Shown: positions 8,731-16,805 of the stretch, piece by piece
How positions within the stretch are numbered: the stretch's first letter is position 1
How the letters are laid out: every line of letters begins with the position of its first letter
Assembly (NCBI GenBank): GCA_030066045.1
Contig: JASJCJ010000085.1
Location: 1 to 32,557, forward strand
From: Calothrix sp. MO_167.B12
GTDB taxonomy: Bacteria; Cyanobacteriota; Cyanobacteriia; Cyanobacteriales; Nostocaceae
Length of the DNA: 32,557 nt
Reading direction: 5' to 3'
Notes under the pieces: generated by a model
What the model saw: the letters and a program-made list of their open reading frames with translations, nothing else
The model's database searches: none
What the model was told of the DNA's origin: nothing
Translations under genes and position numbers: made by a program

Positions 8731-8920
8731 GAGACGCGGAGACGCGGAGAGGGGGAGACGCGGAGACACCGATGTGGTGGGGGCTTGAACCGCCCACCAA
8801 TCGGGAGCCATCAAATCGCAGATTTTGATGGGGGAGGAGGACCCTTGGGGCTTACCGCCCCGGACACGGGGCTTGGGACACATCCCGCTCCGCGTCCCCG
8901 TGTCCCCGCGTCCCCGTGTC
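8731..8920. repeat. Repeat block: inverted GACGCGGA arrays around a hairpin core
   Basis: Tandem GACGCGGA/GAGACGCG units (8731-8770) reappear in reverse complement as CGCGTCCCCGTGTCC units (8886-8920). Between them lie two hairpins. One is TGGTGGG (8775-8781) with CCCACCA (8793-8799). The other is CCATCAAATC-GCA-GATTTTGATGG (8808-8831). A similar TTGGTGGTGGG...CCCCACCAAT hairpin lies at 22125-22154. No credible gene lies here; the open frames across it are made of the repeats. Confidence 0.6.
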
Positions 8921-8986
8921 ATCCGGTTGAATTGATGCTCTAGTGGTAATACCAATTTGCAGAAAGAATGGGAGTAATAGATCCTT

Positions 8987-9015
8987 GCAGAGAGGTTGCG
9001 GTGCAACTTCTCTGC
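8987..9015. repeat. Hairpin repeat GCAGAGAGGTTGC
   Basis: A 13-base arm (8987-8999) pairs with GCAACTTCTCTGC (9003-9015) with a single mismatch and a three-base loop. It is GC-rich against an AT-rich background and typical of small palindromic repeats. It could contribute to ending transcription of the RodZ-like gene, whose stop is 127 bases away. Confidence 0.5.
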
Positions 9016-9141
9016 ACTGCAACGTATGGCATATAAAGATTGGGTTGAGGAACTGTGTGGTTGAGAATGATGAGTTATGCAAGTCTATTGGTATTTTATC
9101 CATTCAACATTCAAAACTACAAATTCCTGACTCGTCAACAG

Positions 9142-9912
9142 TTAAGATCGGGGTTGGGCAGCAATTTTCACTTCTTCAAGTTTCCCCGGTTGACCCATTC
9201 GTTTAGCTTGCTGTTGATTGACGCTTACCAATACACCACCGGCATTATCAGCTCTGACTGTCAATTCTTCTTCAGCTCGCCAAGTGCGTTGATAACCCTT
9301 AGGAAGATTCCCTTGATATTTGACTTTCCCATCAGCTATTACCTTCACCCAAGATTCTTCCTTAACAGTCAAACCAATTTGTACGGATTGTTTTGCTGTT
9401 GTTACCTTCGGTGAAACTGGACGAGGGGTTGAATTTTCAACAGGGGAAATATTTCTCGCCTGTAGGGAGTAACTATTTAATAATTGGGACAAACCACTCA
9501 CAGAACAAAAAATGAAACCCGTGTAAAGCAAGTAAAGATGAAAAGGACGTAAGGGACGAGCAATAAATTTTTTCTTGGTTGATTTATTAACAATCCGATC
9601 CACATTAGTGGGAAAACGATTAGCCAACTCCGCCCCATCTAAACCAATTGCCTCAGCAGATAGCCTAATTAAAGCCTTGGTATATACAGGCTCTGGTAAC
9701 TTCTTTAAATCCCCCTCTTCTATTGCCTGTAATAATCTTTGGGGGATCATAGTTAGCATTACCATATCTTCCCAGGATAAACCCTTTTCTAAGCGCGATC
9801 GCTGGATTTCTGCACCAATTTGAGCTAACTGTTTGCGTCTTTGATCTGACCATGAACTAACTAATCCGGTCGGCTCGTATTTTTTTTTCCTGATAAAACT
9901 CTTGATCTTCAT
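9142..9912 (-). CDS. RodZ-like membrane protein: HTH domain, one TM helix, DUF4115
   Basis: This 256-residue protein has a RodZ-like layout. An XRE-type helix-turn-helix spans about residues 28-95 (IGAEIQRSRLEKGLSWEDM, then a second part with LLQAIEEGDLKKLPEPVYT). A basic stretch precedes a single membrane helix at about 124-146 (LYLLYTGFIFCSVSGLSQLL). An outer beta-rich domain of DUF4115 type spans about 175-250 (VQIGLTVKEESWVKVIADG). In bacteria RodZ links MreB to the elongation machinery and shapes the cell; that role is inferred here. ATG at 9912 follows AAGGAGTG. It sits 33 bases downstream of the pseudouridine synthase on the same strand, so an operon is likely. Confidence 0.88.
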   Translation of the reverse strand: MKIKSFIRKKKYEPTGLVSSWSDQRRKQLAQIGAEIQRSRLEKGLSWEDMVMLTMIPQRLLQAIEEGDLKKLPEPVYTKALIRLSAEAIGLDGAELANRFPTNVDRIVNKSTKKKFIARPLRPFHLYLLYTGFIFCSVSGLSQLLNSYSLQARNISPVENSTPRPVSPKVTTAKQSVQIGLTVKEESWVKVIADGKVKYQGNLPKGYQRTWRAEEELTVRADNAGGVLVSVNQQQAKRMGQPGKLEEVKIAAQPRS

Positions 9913-9945
9913 AACTGTGCTACACTCCTTAAACCGAATACATCA

Positions 9946-10704
9946 CTAATAGGAAACTGCTGGAATGACTTCCTTGAGAAAGCGCAGTTCAAAATCTTGT
10001 AGATGACGATACTTACCGACTTCTAAGCCTGGTGTGGCTGATGTTTGTAATTGAATCGTACCGATGGCAGTACGATGTAGTGTAATGACTGGATATCCTA
10101 GTTGTTTCGCTATGCGGCGAATTTGACGATTTCTACCCTCCTTTAACACAATTTCTAAACGAGTTTGACCTGCAAAGGATTTTATGAAGCGTACCCCCGC
10201 AGGTCGAGTCTTTTTACCATTTAATACCACCCCTTGGCTCCATTCCTGTAACACTGCTGCTGTGGGAATTCCTTTGACCACTACCTCATAAGTTTTGGGA
10301 ATACTATGACTGGGGTGAGTCAGGTGATATGTCAATTCTCCATCGTTGGTTAATATTAAAGCTCCTGTTGAATCTGCATCTAAACGACCAACTGGGTGAA
10401 TTCCTTGACCCTTTCTCAAATTCTCAGGAAGTAAATCAATTACCGTTGTTCTCCCTTGGGGATCGTCGCAGGTAGAAACAATACCAGTAGGTTTATTGAG
10501 TAACAAATATATCGGTTCAGGACGTGATGATGGAGATACTAAATTGCCATCAACTGCGATCGCATCTATATGGGGATCAACTTTTTGACCTAGGTGTGCC
10601 ACTACACCATTGACCCACACCCGTTCTTGCCGAATCATCTCCTCGGCTTGACGGCGTGAGGCAATACCCCATTGAGCTAAAATTTTTTGTAACCTGGCCT
10701 CCAT
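9946..10704 (-). CDS. rRNA pseudouridine synthase, RsuA/RluB/E/F family
   Basis: A 252-residue two-domain enzyme that isomerises a uridine in rRNA. The N-terminal S4 RNA-binding domain is clear (RLQKILAQWGIASRRQAEEM with VWVNG). The catalytic domain has the family motif HPVGRLDADSTGALILTNDG with the catalytic Asp in GRLDADSTG, and the later EGRNRQIRRI. Which uridine it modifies (RluB, RluE, RluF or RsuA type) cannot be told with certainty. The frame stays open to 10794, but the S4 domain begins at the ATG at 10702-10704 (MEARLQ), so that start is preferred. It is divergent from the DUF2993 gene. Confidence 0.93.
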   Translation of the reverse strand: MEARLQKILAQWGIASRRQAEEMIRQERVWVNGVVAHLGQKVDPHIDAIAVDGNLVSPSSRPEPIYLLLNKPTGIVSTCDDPQGRTTVIDLLPENLRKGQGIHPVGRLDADSTGALILTNDGELTYHLTHPSHSIPKTYEVVVKGIPTAAVLQEWSQGVVLNGKKTRPAGVRFIKSFAGQTRLEIVLKEGRNRQIRRIAKQLGYPVITLHRTAIGTIQLQTSATPGLEVGKYRHLQDFELRFLKEVIPAVSY

Positions 10705-10864
10705 ATGAAAAATGATGATTATTCTTTCAGGATGAAAAATTATGAATAAATAATCATAGCTGCACTTTATGATCATTCGCCACACTAGTGACAAATGTCA
10801 CAGTAAAGATTCCCTAAAGTTTTTGTATTTTTTAGGTAAATACCGTAAATTCATTAGTAGTTAC

Positions 10865-11578
10865 ATGGCAAAGAACAATTCCCAAAACCGAAGTAACCCA
10901 AAAATCCGCATCGTTACCAAAGTACTAACTAAAGCACTCAAATTGTGGTTGCGATCGCAAGTTAGTGCCATATCTCAACTGGAGGTGGAGATACAAGCCA
11001 GCGATAAACAACTTTTGTCTGGATATATACCCAGGGTCTTGGTTTTCGCCAGTCATGCTGTTTATCAAGGTCTTCATCTGACACAGATAGAACTTGCAGC
11101 AGAAAATATTCAGATTGACATTGGCTCAGTTCTCAAAGGACATCCACTGCGACTATCCCAGGTAGTACCCGTGATTGGCGAGTTAATGGTTGAGGAAGAA
11201 GCACTCAATGCCTCCCTCACCTCTGATTTATTATCCACAGCTTTAAATGATGTCCTGCATCAACTTTTACCAGAACATCGCCCAAAAACCAAGGGAATTA
11301 TGTGGCAAAAAATATTTATTGAGCAAAGAAAAATGACCCTGAGGGGTACTCAGTCACAAAATATCGATCCCCAAGTTCTAGAAATTAATTTGGGTTTAGA
11401 TTTATTGAGTGGGAATAAATTGCAAGTTTCTCCCATCAAAATTCAGGAGAGTACAAGGGTATATCTAGAAAGTGAGGATGGATATAAGCTTGATTTAGGA
11501 TCGGATGTGGATATACAAGACTTAACACTTATGCCTGGGAAATTAGTGTGTAATGGCAAAATTAATATCAATCCCTAA
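10865..11578 (+). CDS. DUF2993 (LmeA-like) protein
   Basis: A 237-residue protein matching the DUF2993 type common in cyanobacteria. A basic N-terminus (MAKNNSQNRSNPKIRIVTKV) precedes a beta-rich body with LEVEIQASDKQLLSGYIPRV and NIQIDIGSVLKGHPLRLSQV. No signal peptide or membrane helix is evident. In actinobacteria the LmeA relative binds phosphatidylinositol lipids in envelope glycan synthesis; the cyanobacterial role is unknown. The frame opens at 10769, but the first 32 codons look non-coding and the ATG at 10865 gives the usual N-terminus. It is transcribed divergently from the pseudouridine synthase. Confidence 0.8.
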   Translation: MAKNNSQNRSNPKIRIVTKVLTKALKLWLRSQVSAISQLEVEIQASDKQLLSGYIPRVLVFASHAVYQGLHLTQIELAAENIQIDIGSVLKGHPLRLSQVVPVIGELMVEEEALNASLTSDLLSTALNDVLHQLLPEHRPKTKGIMWQKIFIEQRKMTLRGTQSQNIDPQVLEINLGLDLLSGNKLQVSPIKIQESTRVYLESEDGYKLDLGSDVDIQDLTLMPGKLVCNGKININP

Positions 11579-11652
11579 TATTGAGCAATTCAAGATACTA
11601 CAAATTAATAACAATTATTAATTTTTGTTTTGTAGAGCGATCCCCGACTTCT

Positions 11653-12546
11653 TTAATAATTCTTGGCGATTAGGGGTAATAGCAGGGTCACAAAATAATA
11701 AACTAATGGGGCGGTAAAAATGTAACTGTCGGTGCGGTCTAAAATTCCCCCATGACCGGGGATCAATTGTCCTGAGTCTTTCACTCCTGCATCGCGCTTG
11801 AGCATGGACTCGGTCAAATCACCCAATAATGCGGCAATACCAATTAACAGGCCTAAGGCTGCACCCGTAAAAATAAACTGAGGCCAGTGCAGGTAATAAG
11901 TTCCAATAATGGCAACAATAACGCTGCCACTGATGCCAAAAACAGCACCTTCTACGGTTTTCTTGGGACTAATGTCTGAGAGGGGGGTTTTACCAAAAAA
12001 TTTACCAAAGATGTAAGCGCCAATATCAGCAGCCCAAATGCAAAAAAATGTGAGAAGTGTGGCTGTTAAACCTTGAGGTAAGGCGGTAAAGTTAGCTTCA
12101 AATAATATACTTTTCCAGTCTTGGGGCAGATAACCACCTAAAGGAAGATTACTTACCATCGCCGTATCGAGTGCACGCAATCTTACCCAGTAGCTTGGTA
12201 GATAGCCAGTATAAAATAGTCCCAGAATAGAAGCAGAAATATCAGCAATTGTAGCTAGCTTGGGTTGGAATAAGAGGTAAAAACAAATAAATGTACCTAC
12301 TAAGGGCATCACTGCATCAGCTAAGTTGTCATCTAAAGTACAAATGACCAACAATAACTGACTAACAATCATAGTGGTTTTTACTGTGGGGGCAATGCCT
12401 GCTGCCCGTACTAAATTAAAGTATTCTTTTTGACCCAAAAAGATAATGACTGCAAACACGGCAGTAAAATACCATCCACCCAACAGAGTTGCTGTTAGAG
12501 CCAAAGCGATTGCTACAATTCCACTAATAATCCGAGACCAGGGCAT
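11653..12546 (-). CDS. cdsA: Phosphatidate cytidylyltransferase
   Basis: Makes CDP-diacylglycerol from phosphatidic acid and CTP, the branch point of phospholipid synthesis, in the membrane. The 297-residue product starts MPWSRIISGIVAIALALTAT, has several hydrophobic helices, and carries the C-terminal CDS signature with LLGDLTESMLKRDAGVKDSG followed by LIPGHGGILDRTDS. The frame is open to 12597, but the extra 17 codons look unrelated and abut a tnpB remnant. The ATG at 12544-12546 is therefore preferred. The transposon remnant now occupies its upstream side and separates it from cbiT on the same strand. Any former co-transcription with cbiT would be affected. Confidence 0.94.
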   Translation of the reverse strand: MPWSRIISGIVAIALALTATLLGGWYFTAVFAVIIFLGQKEYFNLVRAAGIAPTVKTTMIVSQLLLVICTLDDNLADAVMPLVGTFICFYLLFQPKLATIADISASILGLFYTGYLPSYWVRLRALDTAMVSNLPLGGYLPQDWKSILFEANFTALPQGLTATLLTFFCIWAADIGAYIFGKFFGKTPLSDISPKKTVEGAVFGISGSVIVAIIGTYYLHWPQFIFTGAALGLLIGIAALLGDLTESMLKRDAGVKDSGQLIPGHGGILDRTDSYIFTAPLVYYFVTLLLPLIAKNY

Positions 12547-12593
12547 AGATAAATGATGAAAGATAGAAGGATAAACTTGTGAATTGAGCCACT

Positions 12594-12614
12594 CCACGAA
12601 CTATAAGTTTGTGG
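12594..12614. repeat. Hairpin at the 3' edge of the tnpB remnant
   Basis: CCACGAAC (12594-12601) pairs with GTTTGTGG (12607-12614), eight pairs with one G-T wobble and a TATAA loop. It overlaps the stop codon of the tnpB remnant. Its position and form suit the subterminal right-end hairpin of an IS200/IS605-type element. Confidence 0.5.
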
Positions 12615-13346
12615 ATTCAGGCAAAGGTGACGCTAACTTTTGGCTCTTAATAGCTATCTGGTTAACGCTTTTACCCTCATGGTTGAACTGTTCTAAGGAT
12701 GAATGAGTCAGCCTACTTTCGGAGTTGCCTACTTGTTCACAGTTTGTTTGATATTGTTGCCATGCCAACCATAAGGTTTGCTCCAACCTTGGATACTCAC
12801 ATTGAGCATCCCGCAATGACAAGGTATCATCCTCATTAACGTATCTACTCAGAAATGCACTAAAAATGTCTCTGTGCATGACAACTCCACTAACATCTTG
12901 ATGAACTCTTTGGGATAGCTTTTTCTTGATACGACTACCATCTAAGTGAGTTTGAGATAGTGCTTTTCACTAGCTCTAAAAGCGCGAGTAGCTATCGCTT
13001 GTTGAGTGTTGGAGTCTATTTTGTCAGCAATCCACTTTGATTTATTACTAACTAATGTGGCATAAGCTTGTAAGTCATAATCTGAATATCTATACAACTT
13101 CCTAGCTTCAGAGAACATAGTAGAACGCTGTTGATTTTGTTCTCTAGATAGCTTTTTAGCTGATTGATAAATATCCGATTTCTTAACCAACTCCATCCTA
13201 GTCATTGCTTCATTTAGGCAAGCATTATATAGCTGCCTACTTGCTTGAAAACGAGCGAACAACTCTGATTCTTGTTTGCTGTTAATCACTAAAGGAATTA
13301 TGGTTACAAAAGATGGAGTTTTGCTCTTAGCCACTGAGTTAATCAC
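12601..13346 (-). pseudogene. tnpB: Internally deleted tnpB (IS200/IS605 family)
   Basis: The 5' segment (13346 down to about 12955) encodes a TnpB-like N-terminus: SFVTIIPLVINSKQESELFA, then ASRQLYNACLNEAMTR, YDLQAYATLVSNKSKWIADK and NTQQAIATRAFRASEK. The 3' segment, in another frame, encodes the C-terminus: LSQTHLDGSRIKKKLSQRVH, QDVSGVVMHRDIFSAFLSRY, then EYPRLEQTLWLAWQQYQ. The central RuvC-like catalytic part, of the order of 200 residues, is missing. In the C-terminal part the four zinc-ribbon cysteines expected as C-x-C-G twice read H-L-D-G and D-V-S-G. AGGAGGTGA lies just before the start region. It is certainly inactive as a nuclease. Confidence 0.85.
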
Positions 13347-13392
13347 CTCCTGAGCAATATATTAACGACCCACATCATTATAAATGAGCAAT

Positions 13393-13514
13393 GCGGATAA
13401 ATCCGCTTGGGTCAGGTTTCCGCGACGATATAAATAACAGTTGAGGGTCAAGGAGTTAAAGGAATTGACCCTCAACTTTCGTGGCTACCACCTTGACCAC
13501 ACCATTTAGGTGTG
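13393..13514. repeat. Three hairpins at the 5' side of the tnpB remnant
   Basis: In order these are GCGGAT-AA-ATCCGC (13393-13406), an 11-bp stem TTGAGGGTCAA / TTGACCCTCAA (13441-13451 with 13465-13475), and CACACC-ATTTA-GGTGTG (13498-13514). The first belongs to the hairpin family seen at 28-287 and 29798-29809. The last is a plausible left-end hairpin of the IS element. The middle one could act as a terminator shielding the remnant from cbiT. Confidence 0.55.
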
Positions 13515-13574
13515 AAGTATAAATGTTTTATTCATCCCTTATCCTATCTTGTAGCGAGTCATGCAATTGACTTC

Positions 13575-14177
13575 CTATTCTAACTTTTCGCCACTGAGGA
13601 TAAACATGGGATCGACGGCGGCGAAGGTTTGGGAAAATCCCCTAGTTTCTAAACGATTGACAGCAGACTGCACTACTTCTATGTTGCGTGCGTGTAATTG
13701 GGCAAGGCTTTGGGAAATAGAGTATAGACTTTCCAAATTAGCCGCCGTAGCGACAACTCGACCGGATTCTGGCAAATAATCCCATACTGCTTGTAAAATC
13801 TCCTGAATTGGTCGTCCACCTTCAATGCAAACCCGATCTGGGACTTCTTTGAGTGCCGACAAACAATCGGGCGCGCTACCTTCAATGACTTGTACATTTT
13901 GTACATCAAAGCGATCGCAATTTCTGCGGATGAGATTGGCTACCTCTTCATCTCTTTCTACAGCAATAATTTGTCCTTGGGGACATAACAAACCAACTTC
14001 CACGGGAATTGTGCCTGTACCTGCTCCAATATCTAGGAGGACTGAATCTGGTCGAAGTCGCAATTGAGCAATTAGTAACAGGCGAATTTCTCGCTTGCTG
14101 AGGGGAATACCGGGTAAACGCTCAAATAATTCGTCTGGTATTCCAGGAGTAATATAAGGCCAAAGTAGGTCGGGCAT
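13575..14177 (-). CDS. cbiT: Precorrin-6Y/cobalt-precorrin methyltransferase subunit CbiT
   Basis: A 200-residue SAM methyltransferase of corrin synthesis. CbiT methylates C15 of the ring and decarboxylates the acetate side chain during cobalamin assembly. It begins MPDLLWPYITPGIPDELFER, with the family's GIPLSKREIR segment. The SAM site LLDIGAGTGTIPVEVG lies at about residues 48-63, with VERDEEVANLIRRN after it. The downstream RVCIEGGRPIQEIL replaces the usual VFVGGSGG-like loop. It is on the same strand as cdsA, with the tnpB remnant between them. No other cobalamin genes are in the window. Confidence 0.87.
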   Translation of the reverse strand: MPDLLWPYITPGIPDELFERLPGIPLSKREIRLLLIAQLRLRPDSVLLDIGAGTGTIPVEVGLLCPQGQIIAVERDEEVANLIRRNCDRFDVQNVQVIEGSAPDCLSALKEVPDRVCIEGGRPIQEILQAVWDYLPESGRVVATAANLESLYSISQSLAQLHARNIEVVQSAVNRLETRGFSQTFAAVDPMFILSGEKLE

Positions 14178-14471
14178 AAAATTGAAATATATTGGTTGAT
14201 TTATTAAATTACGGCATTAATATTTGTTGCTAAAAAGGAAACAGGGAACTCTTAATAGGCTTAATAGGGAACACCGGATGAGTGTGACGGGGGATTTAGA
14301 TCTGCCTATAGCCGGGGAGCTGGTGACTCCAAAAATTTGCTGTTCCTTCTTTTGTGGGCGTAGTTGCCCGCTCAAGGGCTAGGGAGCTGAATCTTTCTTC
14401 CTATCTCCTTCTTATATGCAAAATTATATTTCTGCCAGAGTTCTAATCAGAATTTAATTGGGGCAATAATT
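14178..14471. other. 294-base gap between cbiT and the kinase gene
   Basis: The two flanking genes diverge, so this gap must hold both promoters. A short GGGCGTAGTTGCCCGC inverted motif lies near 14356-14371. I see no gene, no RNA and no convincing promoter box. Confidence 0.4.
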
Positions 14472-15881
14472 ATGGAAATACTAGCTGAACGTTACCAAAT
14501 ACAGCAACAATTGGGCAAAAAAGCAGGACGCAGGACGCTGTTAGCTAGAGATACACTCACCCAGGAGATGGTGATTATTAAGGTACTATCTTTTGGTAGT
14601 GACTTGGAGTGGAACGATCTCAAATTATTTGAACGTGAAGCTCAAATCTTAAAAAATTTGTCAAATTCTTCTATTCCCGGTTATTTAGACTATTTTGAGG
14701 TCAATAATTTACCTCATACTCAAGGTTTTGCCTTAGTACAAACTTATATCCCAGCATCAACCCTAGAGCAACATTTAAATTTGGGGCGTACTTTTAGCGA
14801 AGCAGAAATCAAACAAATAGCCACATCAATTTTAGATATTTTAATTTATTTACATGAACTCAACCCTCCTGTAATTCACCGAGATATAAAGCCCAGCAAC
14901 ATTTTATTAGGGGATAGAAGTGGTAACAGTGTGGGTCAAATATATCTCATCGATTTTGGCTCTGTCCAGACTGTGGCAGCCACAGAAGGAGGAACCATGA
15001 CAGTGGTGGGAACCTATGGATATATGCCGCCAGAGCAATTTGGCAGTCGTACCGTTGCTGCTTCTGATTTGTATAGCTTAGGTGCAACGTTAATTTATTT
15101 ACTCACGGGAACCCACCCCGCCGATTTACCCCAGAAGGATTTACGGATTGATTTTGAGCCAGTGACTAATATTAGTGCCGGTTTGAGACACTGGTTAAAG
15201 CGCCTTACCGAACCTAGTTTAGACCGGCGATTTTCCACAGCTAGGGAAGCATTACGGGCATTACAGCAACCACAATGGCATGATAATTTGGCAGTCAGCC
15301 AACCTACTGGTAGCAAGATTAAACTAGACAAGCAGGAAGATAGCTTAGAAATTATCATTCCTGGGGTGGGATTGAATTGGAGTTCCTTATCTGTGGGTTT
15401 ATTTGCGATCGCCTGGAATTCTTTTATCACATTTTGGACTATTGGTGTAGTCTTTATGGCTCCATTCCCTTTTAATCTCCCTTTTATTTTGTTTTCACTA
15501 CCATTTTGGGGAGCAGGCATTTCTCTAGCATATATGTTTTTATTTCCGATTTTTGGACGTACTAGGTTACGTTTAAATCAGCAGCAAATTTCCTTGCAAA
15601 AACAGTTGTTTGGATTCCAGTTTAATGTAGAACGTCCCACAGCGAAGGAAAATATTACCAAAATAGAATATATCCCCCAATCTTGGCACAATGGTGTTGA
15701 AAATAATTGGCATGGAGGGCATGGTATAAAAAATAGAGATACTGGCAAAATAATTATTTATGCCGGAATACGTCAATATGAAATTAGTGGTAATAGTAGT
15801 GGGATTCAATCAAAACTAGAAGTCCAATGGCTAGCTGCTGAGCTTAGTAATTGGTTGGGTATTCCACAAAGCAGGGTTTGA
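14472..15881 (+). CDS. Membrane-anchored Ser/Thr protein kinase (Hanks type)
   Basis: A 469-residue kinase. The catalytic domain covers about residues 1-270: a lysine in VIIKVLSF (Lys37), the loop HRDIKPSNILL (Asp138), LIDFGSVQ (Asp161), the activation region GTYGYMPPEQFGS, and SDLYSLGATLIYLLTG. The glycine-rich loop is unusual: LGKKAGRRTLLA has no canonical G-x-G-x-x-G. After the kinase domain two hydrophobic segments at about 305-360 (SLSVGLFAIAWNSFITFWTI, then a second) would anchor the protein. A C-terminal domain of about 110 residues follows, with no motif I recognise. Such kinases are numerous in filamentous cyanobacteria; the targets are unknown. Confidence 0.92.
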   Translation: MEILAERYQIQQQLGKKAGRRTLLARDTLTQEMVIIKVLSFGSDLEWNDLKLFEREAQILKNLSNSSIPGYLDYFEVNNLPHTQGFALVQTYIPASTLEQHLNLGRTFSEAEIKQIATSILDILIYLHELNPPVIHRDIKPSNILLGDRSGNSVGQIYLIDFGSVQTVAATEGGTMTVVGTYGYMPPEQFGSRTVAASDLYSLGATLIYLLTGTHPADLPQKDLRIDFEPVTNISAGLRHWLKRLTEPSLDRRFSTAREALRALQQPQWHDNLAVSQPTGSKIKLDKQEDSLEIIIPGVGLNWSSLSVGLFAIAWNSFITFWTIGVVFMAPFPFNLPFILFSLPFWGAGISLAYMFLFPIFGRTRLRLNQQQISLQKQLFGFQFNVERPTAKENITKIEYIPQSWHNGVENNWHGGHGIKNRDTGKIIIYAGIRQYEISGNSSGIQSKLEVQWLAAELSNWLGIPQSRV

Positions 15882-15920
15882 GAGCCAACTATCTTCTTTA
15901 GACATCTGGTGGAAAAAAAA

Positions 15921-15955
15921 TGTTCGGTGACGTAGCATTGCTACGTCACCGAACA
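15921..15955. terminator. Perfect 15-bp inverted repeat after the kinase gene
   Basis: TGTTCGGTGACGTAG (15921-15935) is followed by a CATTG loop and its exact reverse complement (15941-15955). An A8 run lies just before it (15913-15920) and TTTT five bases after it. It would form a strong hairpin and probably ends transcription from the kinase gene, whose stop is 40 bases away. The perfect arms would also fit a recent repeat insertion. Confidence 0.65.
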
Positions 15956-16023
15956 ACAGTTTTGGCTGATGCATATCTAATTTTCGGAGAGGTCTTTTCT
16001 ATCAGATGCTGCCAGCCGGATAC

Positions 16024-16046
16024 AATAAGTCTTCTTAAGACTTTAT
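16024..16046. repeat. Inverted repeat upstream of the HMA2 gene
   Basis: AAGTCTT-CTT-AAGACTT (16027-16043) with AT-rich flanks that extend the pairing. It could be an operator or a weak hairpin in the leader of the 16168 gene; nothing decides between these. Confidence 0.3.
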
Positions 16047-16167
16047 TTATCCAAAGCATATCTTTACTTAACCTATAAATAAGAGAGAGTAGAATTGACC
16101 TCCTAACAACAGGGCTATAATCTGCAACTGTGGCGGGAGCATTCTCTTGAAGTTTAGGTAATTGTTT

Positions 16168-16743
16168 ATGACAGCTAGAACCTCAACCAATAATCTCAAT
16201 TATCTCTCCCCTGAAGACGCAACAGTCCAGCTGGGCACATTTTTGAGGGAACATGGAGAAATTGAAATGATTCTCCCTGTGGCGTTTGGAGTATTTGTAA
16301 CCAGCCGATTTCAACTGCGAGGGGCAAATGCTTTGCTAGTTAACTTATTGGTGGCAAGTTTAGCTCGTCAAATCTTTACCCACCTCAAACAAGAACAATT
16401 ACCTGTAGTTACTGAGAGTAATAGTCATTATAATTCAACTGCGGAGGAGATTAATGTATCAGATATTAATACCCAAGGATATACAATTGCCCATGCTGTC
16501 CCCGGCCGAGTTCGTCTGCGGATGCCTGAGCTAGCAAGTGATGCCGATTTTGCCCGTCGTTTACAACAGGCACTAAAGGCAGATGAATATGTCAATAATG
16601 TCCGGATTAATCGCACAGCAGCTTCCATCGCTATTCGCTATGACAATCAAGGACTGTCTGATTGGGAATTGGGAATGCGTTTGATGGGTATTGTTAATAA
16701 TGTTCGCCAAGAACATCAAGTTTCGCAATCAATGTCTGACTAA
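16168..16743 (+). CDS. HMA2-domain protein with an N-terminal hydrophobic segment
   Basis: A 191-residue protein. Residues about 30-75 are hydrophobic (EMILPVAFGVFVTSRF, then NALLVNLLVASLARQIF), suggesting membrane association. Residues about 105-175 form a ferredoxin-like HMA2 domain: IAHAVPGRVRLRMPELASD, then YVNNVRINRTAASIAIRYD. The same pattern PGRVR...VR(I/V)NR.A.SIAI.Y occurs at the N-terminus of the P-type ATPase at 17153. The domain lacks the CxxC metal site of classical HMA domains. The frame opens at TTG 16162, but ATG 16168 is preferred. It is the first gene of a cluster extending to about 20234. The function is unknown; partner or regulator of the ATPase is an inference. Confidence 0.8.
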   Translation: MTARTSTNNLNYLSPEDATVQLGTFLREHGEIEMILPVAFGVFVTSRFQLRGANALLVNLLVASLARQIFTHLKQEQLPVVTESNSHYNSTAEEINVSDINTQGYTIAHAVPGRVRLRMPELASDADFARRLQQALKADEYVNNVRINRTAASIAIRYDNQGLSDWELGMRLMGIVNNVRQEHQVSQSMSD

Positions 16744-16805
16744 AACCAGAAAACTTAAAAGAATGTAGAATTTAGAATCAGCGAATTACATGGGAGTAAT
16801 GGGGA

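Noticed and set aside
8707-9006. 99-residue minus-strand gene
   Set aside because: It is made of tandem repeats and hairpins (8731-9015) with no protein-like pattern or ribosome site.
9055-9414. 119-residue plus-strand gene opposite the RodZ-like gene
   Set aside because: It is antisense to a well supported gene and its composition is not protein-like.
12601-12879. Separate 92-residue hypothetical gene
   Set aside because: The frame continues upstream as the zinc-ribbon end of TnpB, so it is the C-terminal part of a collapsed transposase gene.
15095-15520. 141-residue gene antisense to the Ser/Thr kinase
   Set aside because: It is a shadow frame of the kinase domain and has no recognisable motif.
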